This document shows, piece after piece, positions 15,597 through 24,120 of a stretch of 64,000 nt of DNA. This DNA comes from Alphaproteobacteria bacterium (lineage in GTDB: Bacteria > Pseudomonadota > Alphaproteobacteria > Ferrovibrionales > Ferrovibrionaceae): assembly GCA_018336035.1 (NCBI GenBank), contig JAGXRD010000044.1, positions 1 through 64,000 of the forward strand. The letters run 5' to 3'. The notes below the pieces were generated by a model, which saw only the letters and a list, made by a program, of their open reading frames with translations, was not told the DNA's origin and made no database searches. Positions within the stretch are counted from its first letter, which is position 1; every line of letters starts with the position of its first letter. The position numbers were made by a program, and so were the translations under genes.

Positions 15597-16106
15597 ATGC
15601 AAGCGCCGCTTATGCTCCAGCCCGAACTGATCCGCAGCTTCCGCCAGACGCAAATGGCGGGAGTAACCGCAGCCGACGTCGACGTGATGGCCCGCACCAT
15701 CTTCGGCGAGGCGCGTGGCGAGACCTACTACGGCAAGATCGCTGTGGCCTGGTCGATCCGCAACCGTGTCACCCTGGATCTTTGGGGCGACAACAAGCCC
15801 GACTGGTGGGGCGAGACGATTTCCGGCGTGTGCCTGAAGAAGTGGCAATACACCTGCCACTCCGATCATAACGCTGCGAAGCTGCAGAAGGTTTCGCTCG
15901 ATGACGACTCCTTCAAGGAAAGCTATCTCGCCGCGCTGTGCGTGATCACCGGCTGGACGCCAGATCCGGTGTTCGGTGCCACGCATTACCAGGTCATCGG
16001 CACCAATGCGCCCTGGTCGCGCGGCAAGTTCCCGGTCTGCACTATCGGCCATCATGAATTTTTCGTCGGCATCGAGCCGGGCGATCCCAAGCACAAGAGG
16101 GCATGA
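15597..16106 (+). CDS. SleB-type cell wall hydrolase (endolysin)
   Basis: 169 residues of the Hydrolase_2/SleB family. The catalytic glutamate is in MARTIFGEARGE (Glu38); AVAWSIRNRV and the C-terminal FGATHYQVIG are family blocks. Cleaves peptidoglycan at lysis. No signal peptide is visible, so export would depend on a holin. First gene of the late region; an ATG at 15612 is an alternative start. Confidence 0.9.
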   Translation: MQAPLMLQPELIRSFRQTQMAGVTAADVDVMARTIFGEARGETYYGKIAVAWSIRNRVTLDLWGDNKPDWWGETISGVCLKKWQYTCHSDHNAAKLQKVSLDDDSFKESYLAALCVITGWTPDPVFGATHYQVIGTNAPWSRGKFPVCTIGHHEFFVGIEPGDPKHKRA

Positions 16107-16513
16107 TGCTGATCGCATCCTGGTTCAATGGCGCTGCCATCGCTTCGCTGCTCGGCTTCCTGGTCGTGGCCTTCACAGCCGGCCGCAATGCCGTCGAAGG
16201 CAGTGTGTGGGATCACGCTCTGTCCTGGTCGCTGATCGGCATGGTGGCCTGCGCGATCGCTGCCCAGCCCTTCGTGGCCTGGTCACTCCCATCGCTGCAG
16301 CTCGCCGACTGGCTGCTGGTGGCGCTAGCCTTCTGCGCCGTCATGGTCTTCGGTTCTGGCGTGTATCTGCTTCTGACCGGCCTGGCCGAGCTGAAGATCG
16401 ACCTGTTCCTCTGGGTCGACACCGCGTTGCCGGATCGCTTCATCAAGCCGAGCGGGATCATCTTCTGCGTCTGCTGGCTGGTTGAGCTGATCATTCTGCT
16501 GGTGGTGGCGTGA
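16103..16513 (+). CDS. Four-TM membrane protein, lysis region
   Basis: 136 residues with hydrophobic segments at about 11-27, 40-60, 67-94 and 118-136. Directly downstream of the endolysin (4-base overlap) and upstream of another membrane protein. Holin or antiholin is the likely role from position alone; the sequence matches no holin family I recognise. Confidence 0.7.
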   Translation: MMLIASWFNGAAIASLLGFLVVAFTAGRNAVEGSVWDHALSWSLIGMVACAIAAQPFVAWSLPSLQLADWLLVALAFCAVMVFGSGVYLLLTGLAELKIDLFLWVDTALPDRFIKPSGIIFCVCWLVELIILLVVA

Positions 16514-16800
16514 TGCGCGAGCTGCTCGTCGTCTGGCTGCCCTGGCTGCTCTCGGCCATCACGATCACGCTGACGCTGCTCGCCGGCAACAAGCATCCGC
16601 TGACCTGGCTGCTCGGCCTGGCAAGCCAGGCGCTCTGGCTGCTGTGGATCTGCGTCAGCGCCACTTGGGGCCTGCTGCCCATGAATATCGCGCTGGCGAT
16701 CATCTATGCGCGCAATCACCTGAAATGGCGCCGCGAGCTGCGCGCCGAAACAAACAGTTTGTCTGCGTCGAAACAAACAGCCCCGGAGGATCGGGAATGA
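16513..16800 (+). CDS. Small membrane protein, lysis region
   Basis: 95 residues (ATG 16513; GTG at 16510 also in frame). Hydrophobic segments near residues 4-22, 28-44 and 50-64, with a Trp-rich LTWLLGLASQALWLLWICVSATWGLLPMN, then a charged cytoplasmic tail. This Trp/Gly pattern is loosely reminiscent of PnuC-like transporters but too short. Probably part of the holin/antiholin set. Confidence 0.65.
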   Translation: MRELLVVWLPWLLSAITITLTLLAGNKHPLTWLLGLASQALWLLWICVSATWGLLPMNIALAIIYARNHLKWRRELRAETNSLSASKQTAPEDRE

Positions 16801-17456
16801 AGAAGAATTTTCACCTTATCGCCTACAACCTGGTGCTAGGCGTCTTCGCCGCGCTCGGCGTGACGCTGGCGCCGGAGACTGCGAATGAATATGCCGAAGC
16901 GCTGGTCACCATCGGCATTGCACTCTTCGGCCTGGGCAATGCCTGGCTGATCAAGCGGCGCAATGCCGCTCAGGCTATCGTCGTCGCCCAGGGCGACAAT
17001 GCCGCGCCCGTCAAGACCGGCCTACCGCCCTCGGCATCGGTGCTGCTGATGGCGCTTTTGTTGCTGCCGCTGCTGTCGCTATCGGCCTGCAACACGTTCA
17101 AGGGGCAGATCGAGACAGACGCGCAGCGCGTCTATGCGATCGACACCGACTTCCAGCATGCCACGCGCCTGGCGCTGGGCTATGTCGAATCCCCTACGGC
17201 CGATCCGCTGGTCAAGGCGACCATTAAGAAGCTCTGGCTGGCTGCTGACAATGCGCTGGCCGAAGCGCAGACGGCCGTCCGCGCCGGCACCGATCCCAAG
17301 CTGCCGGCGCTGATCTCCCTGGCGAGTGACGCCGTCAACGAGCTGGTTGCCTATCTGCTGTCGCGCGGCCTGGCGGATGAGTCGCCACCGCCGCGCGTAC
17401 CGCTCACCGTGGCCAGCCTGCATGTGATCGGGGAGATCCGCCATGCGTATCCGTGA
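16797..17456 (+). CDS. Membrane protein with internal lipoprotein signal, lysis region
   Basis: 219 residues. Two hydrophobic segments (about 10-25 and 35-52) are followed at residues 81-98 by a complete lipoprotein signal ending in the lipobox LSAC (Cys98), then a soluble helical domain. In-frame GTG (17040) and ATG (17049) codons sit just before that signal, so a second, shorter lipoprotein could be made. The arrangement recalls holin plus spanin functions in one frame, but this is inference. Start overlaps the previous stop. Confidence 0.7.
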   Translation: MKKNFHLIAYNLVLGVFAALGVTLAPETANEYAEALVTIGIALFGLGNAWLIKRRNAAQAIVVAQGDNAAPVKTGLPPSASVLLMALLLLPLLSLSACNTFKGQIETDAQRVYAIDTDFQHATRLALGYVESPTADPLVKATIKKLWLAADNALAEAQTAVRAGTDPKLPALISLASDAVNELVAYLLSRGLADESPPPRVPLTVASLHVIGEIRHAYP

Positions 17457-17634
17457 AGCCTTCCATCTCGGCATGGTGCTTGCGGCGGCAGTAGCGGCTG
17501 GCTTCGCCGACGCCAAGGTCGCGCAAAGCCGCTTCGAGAAGATCCTGGACGAAGGCCGCGATCCGACCGACGACGAATGGGCCGAGCTGAACAAGACCCG
17601 CGACGAGCTGCGCCGGAGAATGTTGGCCGCCTGA
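17443..17634 (+). CDS. Small hypothetical phage protein
   Basis: 63 residues, overlapping the preceding gene by 14 bases. N-terminal hydrophobic stretch (GMVLAAAVAAGFADA) followed by a charged helix (RFEKILDEGRDPTDDEWAELNKTRDELRRR). It could be a short membrane-anchored lysis accessory. No family recognised. Confidence 0.6.
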   Translation: MRIREAFHLGMVLAAAVAAGFADAKVAQSRFEKILDEGRDPTDDEWAELNKTRDELRRRMLAA

Positions 17635-17635
17635 C

Positions 17636-17872
17636 ATGGCTGATCTGATCGACGAAGCGCAGGACCGCGTCCAGGAGTTCACCGCCGCCGCTCTGTTGAA
17701 GCGGCGGCGGCCGTTCATTTGCCAGGGCGACCCCGAGCCGCGCAACTGCATCGATTGCGGCGATCCGATTCCGATCGAGCGGTTGCGCGCCGTCAACGAT
17801 GCGACCCGCTGCACCGACGATCAGAACCGGCACGATTTCTTGGCGCGCAAGTTCGCGCGACGGAGGGTGTGA
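17636..17872 (+). CDS. TraR/DksA-type zinc-finger protein, incomplete finger
   Basis: 78 residues matching the phage TraR/DksA family (CIDCGDPIPIERLRAVNDATRC). The first CxxC pair (NCIDCG) is intact, but the second pair has only one Cys (RCTDDQ), so the standard C4 zinc site is lacking. Relatives modulate RNA polymerase through the secondary channel. A Mu-like position just before gp25. Confidence 0.8.
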   Translation: MADLIDEAQDRVQEFTAAALLKRRRPFICQGDPEPRNCIDCGDPIPIERLRAVNDATRCTDDQNRHDFLARKFARRRV

Positions 17873-17873
17873 C

Positions 17874-18080
17874 ATGGCGCCGGAAGCAGAAGGCTACTGG
17901 CAGAAGGCGGCAGAAGATCGCGAGGCGTTGCTGTTGAAGATCGCGGCGCTGGAGGGCAACCCGCCGATCGAGGATCTGCCGGAGATCATCCGCCGCGAGC
18001 TGGCGGTGGTGAGCGATCAGGAAAGTTTAGCCAGCGGGCTTGCGGCGCTGCAGGCGGCAATGACGGGTGAAGGAGCGTAG
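17874..18080 (+). CDS. Small hypothetical phage protein
   Basis: 68 residues, acidic and helical (EGYWQKAAEDREALLLKIAALEGNPP), one base after the preceding stop. No family recognised. Confidence 0.6.
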   Translation: MAPEAEGYWQKAAEDREALLLKIAALEGNPPIEDLPEIIRRELAVVSDQESLASGLAALQAAMTGEGA

Positions 18081-18082
18081 TC

Positions 18083-18487
18083 GTGGGGGAATATGTAGAT
18101 ATTTTTTACAAGGTCGGCGGCGCGCTGCTGGTGATCGGCCAGCTCGCCTTTGCCTGGCTGCTGCTGAAACTCAGCAAGGAATTCATCTCCCGAAAAGAAT
18201 TCGCCAAGTATGCCGAGTCGATGGAGACGATCATCAAGGGCCAGACCGACCGTCTCAACGCGCACGGCGAGCGGCTGACACAGGGCGACGTCCGCTTCAA
18301 CAAGATCGACGCGAAGATGGAGACCCTGCCCAGCGCCGAGCAGATCTCGACCCTCAACATTTCGCTGGAGCGCGTCGTCGGCGACATGAAGGTCGGGCAC
18401 GAACGTCTCGCCGGCGTTGCCGACCAGCTCAAGCAGGTTCGCAACCAGGTGCAGATCATGGATGACCACCTTCGGAGTCAGGGCTGA
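18083..18487 (+). CDS. DUF2730 family protein (Mu gp25-like)
   Basis: 134 residues from a GTG. One N-terminal membrane segment (about 10-28, KVGGALLVIGQLAFAWLLLK) and a long coiled-coil tail (residues 40-134), the pattern of DUF2730/Mu gp25. The function in Mu is not established. First of the conserved gp25-gp30 packaging run. Confidence 0.85.
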   Translation: MGEYVDIFYKVGGALLVIGQLAFAWLLLKLSKEFISRKEFAKYAESMETIIKGQTDRLNAHGERLTQGDVRFNKIDAKMETLPSAEQISTLNISLERVVGDMKVGHERLAGVADQLKQVRNQVQIMDDHLRSQG

Positions 18488-18789
18488 TGAACGCCTTCGA
18501 GAAAACGCTGTCTGAGCATCGCCGCATAATCATTCTGCGCGTGATGGAGAAATCGCCGTCCTGCACAGCAAACTGCGCGATCCTGAAAGACCTGGTCAAC
18601 TCGTTCGGCGTGACGTCGACCCGCGACCAGATCCGCAATGAACTGCGCTGGCTCAGCGAGCAACAGCTCGCCACGGTTTCAGTCATCGGCGACATGTTGA
18701 TCGGCACGGCGACGGAAACCGGTCTCGACGTGGCCCGAGGCGTGATCACTCGCGAAGGCGTGCGCCGGCCGAGCCCGGACTCGATCTGA
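18487..18789 (+). CDS. Mu gp26-like wHTH protein
   Basis: 100 residues with a winged-helix core (RRIIILRVMEKSPSCTANCAILKDLVNSFG, then RDQIRNELRWLSEQQLATVSVIGDMLIGTATETGLDVARG). Matches the small gp26 family that precedes the small terminase in Mu-like phages. Start overlaps the gp25 stop (TGATG). Confidence 0.85.
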   Translation: MNAFEKTLSEHRRIIILRVMEKSPSCTANCAILKDLVNSFGVTSTRDQIRNELRWLSEQQLATVSVIGDMLIGTATETGLDVARGVITREGVRRPSPDSI

Positions 18790-18791
18790 CC

Positions 18792-19361
18792 ATGGGCCAG
18801 TCATCCTCGATCGATAAACTGCCGAGGGAAATCCGCGAGCAGTTCGCGCGGCTCCGCAACAACGGCTGGACGGTGACGCAGCTCACCGAATACCTGAACG
18901 AGCTGGACGGCATTCCGCCAATCTCGCGCTCGGCTGTCGGCCGCAAGGTCAAGGATCTCGATAAGGCGGTCGAGATGCTGCAGCAGTCGCGCGGCCTGGC
19001 AGAAGGTCTGATCGAAAAGCTGGGCGACGCACCGGAGTCTAAAACCGCGCGACTGAATATCGAGTTCATGCACTCGCTGATCATGCGGAACATGCTGGCA
19101 GAAGCGGACGGTAAGCCGGTGGTTTTCAGTGCCGAAGAGGTTATGCAGTTCGGCCGTGCGATCAAAGACCTGGCATCGGCCAAGAAGCTGGACGTAGAAG
19201 CGCTGCAAAAGATCGAGGAGCGCGCCGCTCAACGGGCGCGCACTGAGGCCGCAAACGCTGCAGAGACGGTTGCCAGGGAACACGGTCTGACCGCCAACAC
19301 CGTCCAGGCGATCCGCGCGCAGATCCTTGGCGTGAAGCCTCCGGTCGCCAAGGCAGAGTGA
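18792..19361 (+). CDS. DUF3486 protein, small terminase subunit (Mu gp27-like)
   Basis: 189 residues. N-terminal HTH region (IDKLPREIREQFARLRNNGWTVTQLTEYLNELDG ... ISRSAVGRKVKDLDK) matches DUF3486. Next to the large terminase it should recognise phage DNA and start headful packaging. Confidence 0.9.
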   Translation: MGQSSSIDKLPREIREQFARLRNNGWTVTQLTEYLNELDGIPPISRSAVGRKVKDLDKAVEMLQQSRGLAEGLIEKLGDAPESKTARLNIEFMHSLIMRNMLAEADGKPVVFSAEEVMQFGRAIKDLASAKKLDVEALQKIEERAAQRARTEAANAAETVAREHGLTANTVQAIRAQILGVKPPVAKAE

Positions 19362-19362
19362 A

Positions 19363-20988
19363 ATGGCCGGCGAGCTGAAGATCAGCAAGGAAGAGTGGCG
19401 CGCGCTTCGTGCCGAGGCGACGCAGGCGCTGCCGGGCCTGATCGCCGACGGCCTGTTGCCCGAAGTGCTGATCCCGTATCAGCAGAAGCTGCTGCACACG
19501 ACCGCTCATACGCGCGTCACCGTCGTTGAAAAGTCCCGCCGAACCGGTTTCACCTGGGGCATTGCCGCCGACGCAGTGCTGACATCGGCCGCGTCGCGCC
19601 AGGCCAAGGGCATGGACACGCTCTACATCGGCTACAACCTGGAAATGGCGCGCGAGTTTATCGACGCCTGCGGCATGTGGGCGAAGGCCTTCCACCAGGC
19701 GGCGACGGCCGTTGAAGAGTTTCTGTTCCGCGACCCCGACGACGTCGAAGGCGACAAGGACATTCAGGCGTTCCGCATTCGCTTCGCGTCCGGCTTCGAG
19801 ATTGTCGCGCTGGCATCGCGGCCGCGCAGCCTTCGCGGCAAGCAGGGTTACGTCATCATCGACGAAGCAGCCTTCCACGACAAGCTGGCGGAAATGCTCA
19901 AGGCGGCTATGGCGCTGCTGATGTGGGGCGGCAAGGTGCTTGTGATCTCGACGCATGATGGTGTCGAGAACCCGTTTAACGAGCTGGTCGAGGACTGCCG
20001 CAAGAAGCGCAAGCCCTATGCGCTGATCACGCTCGATTTCGACGAGGCGCTAAAACAGGGACTCTACCAGCGCATCTGTCTGGTCACGGGCGAAACCTGG
20101 TCGCCGGAGCGCGAGGCTGACTGGCGCGACGAGATCATCGCCTTCTATGGTGATGATGCGGACGAAGAACTGTTCTGTATCCCCAAAGCCTCGGGCGGCG
20201 CGTATCTGCCCGGCCCGCTGCTCGATGCCAGCCAGATCCCCGACGTGCCGATCGCGCGCTGGCAGATGCCCGACTCGTTCACCCTGCAGTCCGAAGCCAC
20301 GCGCATCGCCGAGGCAACCGCCTGGTGCGAGCGCGAGATCAAGCCACATTTCTCCCGCTGCGATGCCAGCCGGCAATCGTATATCGGCATGGACATCGCT
20401 CGGTCGGGTGACTTGACGGTGCAGTGGCCCGCGCAGCGCTTGCAGAACATGCGCCTGGTGCCGCCCTTCCTCGTCGAGCTACGAAACATTCCATTCGATA
20501 TCCAGCGGTTCATCCTCTTTTACGTGATCAACGGTCTGCCGCGCTTCTCCGCTGGCGTGATCGATGCCACAGGCATAGGCGCCCAGCTCGCCGAGGAAAC
20601 CAGGCAGCGCTATGGCGAGCGCATTGTCGCGCAGAAGCTGTCCGAGCAGTTTTACATCGAGAATATGCCGATGTGGAAACGCGGCTTCGAGGATCAGCTT
20701 ATCGGCATCCCGCGCGACGACGACGTGTATCGCGACCACCGCGCGGTGAAGGTGATTCGTGGTGTCCCAAAGGTTCCGCGTGACGACAGCCGGAAGATCA
20801 AGGGCGAAGACGGCAAGGGCGGAATGAAAGGCATGCAGCGCCACGGCGACTCTGCCATCGCTAATTTTCTGATGCATTGCGCCAGCCGCATCGAAGTAGC
20901 GCCGATCGAGTTCATGGCGGCGAACACCCGCGATGGAAGTTACGGCGACTATTCTGGCGGGCGGCTTGATTTAGGAGGGTACCAATGA
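19363..20988 (+). CDS. Terminase large subunit (Mu gp28-like)
   Basis: 541 residues; the ATPase motor and nuclease that packages DNA into the prohead. The Walker A-like loop is EKSRRTGFT (56-64) and Walker B YVIIDEAA (163-170), followed by the coupling motif VISTHDG. The nuclease domain starts with GMDIARSGD (Asp344), and a second acidic site is seen in GVIDATGIGAQLAEE. Length and order agree with Mu gp28. Stop overlaps the portal start. Confidence 0.95.
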   Translation: MAGELKISKEEWRALRAEATQALPGLIADGLLPEVLIPYQQKLLHTTAHTRVTVVEKSRRTGFTWGIAADAVLTSAASRQAKGMDTLYIGYNLEMAREFIDACGMWAKAFHQAATAVEEFLFRDPDDVEGDKDIQAFRIRFASGFEIVALASRPRSLRGKQGYVIIDEAAFHDKLAEMLKAAMALLMWGGKVLVISTHDGVENPFNELVEDCRKKRKPYALITLDFDEALKQGLYQRICLVTGETWSPEREADWRDEIIAFYGDDADEELFCIPKASGGAYLPGPLLDASQIPDVPIARWQMPDSFTLQSEATRIAEATAWCEREIKPHFSRCDASRQSYIGMDIARSGDLTVQWPAQRLQNMRLVPPFLVELRNIPFDIQRFILFYVINGLPRFSAGVIDATGIGAQLAEETRQRYGERIVAQKLSEQFYIENMPMWKRGFEDQLIGIPRDDDVYRDHRAVKVIRGVPKVPRDDSRKIKGEDGKGGMKGMQRHGDSAIANFLMHCASRIEVAPIEFMAANTRDGSYGDYSGGRLDLGGYQ

Positions 20989-22463
20989 GCGTCGTGACGC
21001 AAACGAACGAAAAGCCGATCATGGAAGAGCTGGCGGCCGCATCGAAGGCGCCGGGTGCTCCGTTTGTCGACGCGCTGGCCACGCCTTCGGATACCGTGCT
21101 TAAGTCGCGCGGCGGCGGCGATTACAAGATCTATCAGGAGATCGGCCGCGACGACCAGGTTAAGGCGACATTCGATCAGCGCAAGCTGGCAGTGGTGTCG
21201 GCCGAATGGAGCGTCGACGCCGGCGGCGAAGACGCGGCCAGCCAGAAGGCGGCTGACTTCATGCGCGAGCAACTGCAGAATATCGGACTCGATCGCGTGA
21301 CGACGCTGATGCTGTCCGGCGTATTCTATGGCTACGCGGTGGCCGAGTGCATGTGGGCTTACGACGGCAAGCTGATCGTGCCGGAGAAAATCCTTGTGCG
21401 GCAGCATACCCGTTTCAGGTACGACGGCGCCCGCCGGCTGCGATTGCTAAACGGCCGCGACATAGCCGGCGAGCTGCTGCCCGAGCGGAAGTTCTGGCAC
21501 TACTGCACCGGCGCCGAGCATGACGATGAACCCTATGGTCTCGGGCTGGGGCATTACCTATACTGGCCGGTGTTCTTTAAGCGCCAGGGCATCGCCGCCT
21601 GGATGACGTTCCTGGACAAGCTGGCCATCCCGAGCGCGCATGGCCAGTACGATCCCGGCGCAACGCCGGAGGAAAAGGCCACGCTGATGCGAGCGCTGAC
21701 TTCGCTACGCAACGCCTCGGCCATCATCACGCCGAAGGGCGTGCAGCTCGCCCTGCTCGAAGCCGCCAAGTCGGCGACGCCGGATTACGACACGCTGCTG
21801 GAAAAGATGGATGCCGCGATTTCGAAGATCGTCGTCGGCCAGACGATGACGACGGACGACGGCAGCAGCATGAGCCAGGCGAAGGTTCACCAGGAAGTGC
21901 GCGGCGACCTGGTCAAGGCCGATGCGGATCTGATCTGCGAGAGCTGGAACCTTGGGCCGGCGCGCTGGCTGACGGAATGGAATTTCCCTGGCGCGCTGCC
22001 GCCGCGCCTGTATCGCCACACCGAGGAAGCCGAAGATCTCGACAAGCTGGCCGAGCGCGATAGCAAGGTCGCTCAGATGGGATTCCGGCCGACATTGGAG
22101 CTGATCCAGGAGCGGTATGGCGACGGTTGGGAGCTTACGCCGGCGCCGTCCGTGCCTGCAGTGGTTGAAGCGCCGCCGGCGACGCCGGGGAAACCCACCG
22201 TCGACCTGGCGGAGCCGTCGAAGCCGCGCGACGGCGTTGACGATCTGGCCGACCAGCTCGACCGGGCTGCGGCGACACCGATCGAGCAGCAGCTCGATGC
22301 CGCGCGCAAACTGCTCGACGACTGCAAGGATCTGCCGGAGTTTGCCGAACGCCTCGTCAAGCTGTACCCCGACGCGCCGGCGCCGGCGCTCGGTGAGCTA
22401 ATCCAGCAGGTGGTGACCCTCGCCAATCTGCAGGGCCGCGACGAGTTCAACGTCGGAGCCTGA
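20985..22463 (+). CDS. Portal protein, DUF935 (Mu gp29-like)
   Basis: 492 residues of the DUF935 family: GRDDQVKATFDQRKLAVVSAEW, the LSGVFYGYAVAECMW block and YWPVFFKRQGIAAWMTFLDK are characteristic. Forms the dodecameric portal vertex through which DNA passes. The C-terminal 100 residues are Pro/Ala-rich and variable. Confidence 0.95.
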   Translation: MSVVTQTNEKPIMEELAAASKAPGAPFVDALATPSDTVLKSRGGGDYKIYQEIGRDDQVKATFDQRKLAVVSAEWSVDAGGEDAASQKAADFMREQLQNIGLDRVTTLMLSGVFYGYAVAECMWAYDGKLIVPEKILVRQHTRFRYDGARRLRLLNGRDIAGELLPERKFWHYCTGAEHDDEPYGLGLGHYLYWPVFFKRQGIAAWMTFLDKLAIPSAHGQYDPGATPEEKATLMRALTSLRNASAIITPKGVQLALLEAAKSATPDYDTLLEKMDAAISKIVVGQTMTTDDGSSMSQAKVHQEVRGDLVKADADLICESWNLGPARWLTEWNFPGALPPRLYRHTEEAEDLDKLAERDSKVAQMGFRPTLELIQERYGDGWELTPAPSVPAVVEAPPATPGKPTVDLAEPSKPRDGVDDLADQLDRAAATPIEQQLDAARKLLDDCKDLPEFAERLVKLYPDAPAPALGELIQQVVTLANLQGRDEFNVGA

Positions 22464-22465
22464 TC

Positions 22466-23680
22466 GTGCCTGAAGTCGCGGATCTGCCATTCAAGGAAGC
22501 GATCGACTTCTATCGCCGCAAAGTGAACCTGCCGACCAAGTCGTACACCGATCTTTGGGAAGGCATGCACGGGCCTGCATTCGTCGTCGCCGGTGCGCAG
22601 CAGGCGACGCTGCTTTCGGATCTGCGCGAGGCGGTCGACCGCGCGATCTCGGAAGGCACGACGATCGAGGATTTCCGCAAGGCTTTCGACAAGACCGTCG
22701 CCCGGCATGGCTGGGATTACAAGGGCGGCCGTAACTGGCGGTCGCGCGTCATCTTCGACACCAACCTTCGCCAGGCGTACAACGCCGGCAAATGGGAGCA
22801 GGCCAATGCCGCGAAGAAGCAGCGGCCCTATTTGCGCTATATCGCGGTGCTGGATTCCGAGACGCGGCCGGAGCATCGTGCCTGGCACAACACGGTGCTG
22901 CCGATCGACCATGAATGGTGGCGCACTCATCACCCGTCCTGCGGCTGGCGCTGCCGCTGCACGACGCAGAGCCTGGCGTCGCGCGATCTGAAATCACTGC
23001 AGCTCACCGTCAGCGAAGATCCGAAGGTCGAGTGGGTCTCGCAAGAGGTGAAGACGCCGCAAGGCGCAGTGACGGTGCGGACACCGAAGGGCATCGATCC
23101 GGGCTTCGGTTACAATCCCGGTATCGCCGGCTTCGGTCATGGCGCAGACCTCACGTCACTTCGCAACGCGCCGCGCTTCGAGCCGATCATGCCGCTCGAT
23201 GGCGGCGATGCCGTCAACTTGCCCGAGCTGCCGGTCGACAAACCGAAAGCGAAACTCGCTGGCTATGCGCGCGGCAACGAAGCGAAGATGCGCGCGACCT
23301 TGCGCCAGGCTCTCGGCGGCGAAGAGAAAACCTTCACCGATCCGATCGGCGCGAAGGTGGTGATCAACCAGGCGCTCGCCGATCACATCGCCGAAGACCG
23401 CAAGCGACTGCTCGATGGCCGCGAGCGATTCTTCCCGCTGCTCGGCGAAGCGATCGAGGCGCCCGCCGAGATCTGGGTGACCTGGGCGCGCGACAACACG
23501 ACGGGCCGCGTGCTGCTGCGTCGCCGCTATGCCAAGCGCTTCGAGCTGGAGAAGGACCAGGCGCTGATCCTGGTCTGCGATTGCGACAATGGCCGCTGGT
23601 CGGGCTTCACGACCTTCGCCGGCGCGAAAGCCCGGACCTTGGCGGGGGTGCGCCAAGGCCGGTTACTGTATCGGAGGTGA
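22466..23680 (+). CDS. MuF head protein fused to a PBECR2-type nuclease domain
   Basis: 404 residues from a GTG. Residues 1-170 are the phage head morphogenesis (Mu gpF/SPP1 gp7) domain: LPFKEAIDFYRRKVNLPT, WRSRVIFDTNLRQAYNAGKW and the terminal HHPSCGWRCRCT. Residues about 270-404 match the barnase/EndoU/ColicinE5-like nuclease family PBECR2: DPIGAKVVINQALADHI, APAEIWVTWARDN, VLLRRRYAKRF and RQGRLLYRR. MuF proteins enter the capsid and may be injected, so the fusion could deliver an RNase-like effector. No immunity gene is obvious next door. Confidence 0.88.
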   Translation: MPEVADLPFKEAIDFYRRKVNLPTKSYTDLWEGMHGPAFVVAGAQQATLLSDLREAVDRAISEGTTIEDFRKAFDKTVARHGWDYKGGRNWRSRVIFDTNLRQAYNAGKWEQANAAKKQRPYLRYIAVLDSETRPEHRAWHNTVLPIDHEWWRTHHPSCGWRCRCTTQSLASRDLKSLQLTVSEDPKVEWVSQEVKTPQGAVTVRTPKGIDPGFGYNPGIAGFGHGADLTSLRNAPRFEPIMPLDGGDAVNLPELPVDKPKAKLAGYARGNEAKMRATLRQALGGEEKTFTDPIGAKVVINQALADHIAEDRKRLLDGRERFFPLLGEAIEAPAEIWVTWARDNTTGRVLLRRRYAKRFELEKDQALILVCDCDNGRWSGFTTFAGAKARTLAGVRQGRLLYRR

Positions 23681-24120
23681 GTGTGTAAGGCCGGGGGGTT
23701 CCCGTTAGAACCCGCCCGGCGCTAAACCCGGCCAAAGGGAAGACGGCCCGGCCGGGCCAGAGGTGGCAACCATACCACCAGCGAGGGGACCGTCAACGGA
23801 AATCCCGGTTTTCCGGGAAAGCGAAAATCAGGGGGCGCAAAGGCCTTCTGGCGGCCCTGGAGCCGTTTTGGCTACCGGCGTAGCTGCGCTTACCCCCGAC
23901 CCCTCTCAAAAACGCCGTAAGAGGCCTTCGCGGGCCTATTTGGATACTGACCGACCCCCAGATCTGGGAGGTCGGTTCGGGCGGGGTGCAATCCGTTGTG
24001 GGGTGGACGGGGCCAGGGCGCAGCCCTGCGCCCTGATCCGGGCGGGGCGTCCGTCATTAGGTTGGCACTTCTCCGGCCGCTGTGTCCAGCGGCCCTTTTC
24101 AACAGGTGCCGGACCCCGCC
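23681..24120. promoter_or_regulatory. Non-coding structured region at prophage midpoint; candidate strong gyrase site
   Basis: 440 bases with no convincing gene; the one open frame across it has no family match and runs into the next gene out of frame. It is packed with dyads: GGCCCGGCCGGGCC (23745-23758), CCCGGttttCCGGG (23804-23817), ACCGACC/GGTCGGT around CCCAGATCTGGG (23950-23976), CAGGGCGCAG/CTGCGCCCTG (24014-24035) and GGCCGCTG/CAGCGGCC (24075-24094). The prophage midpoint is 24268, and in Mu the strong gyrase site lies at the genome centre just before gene I, as here. A late promoter or RNA element is the alternative. Confidence 0.6.
24075..24099 (+). terminator. Hairpin with short T-tract before the protease gene
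   Basis: GGCCGCTG (24075-24082), loop TGTC, CAGCGGCC (24087-24094), then CTTTT. It looks like a modest intrinsic terminator 22 bases before the protease ATG at 24121. Confidence 0.5.
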
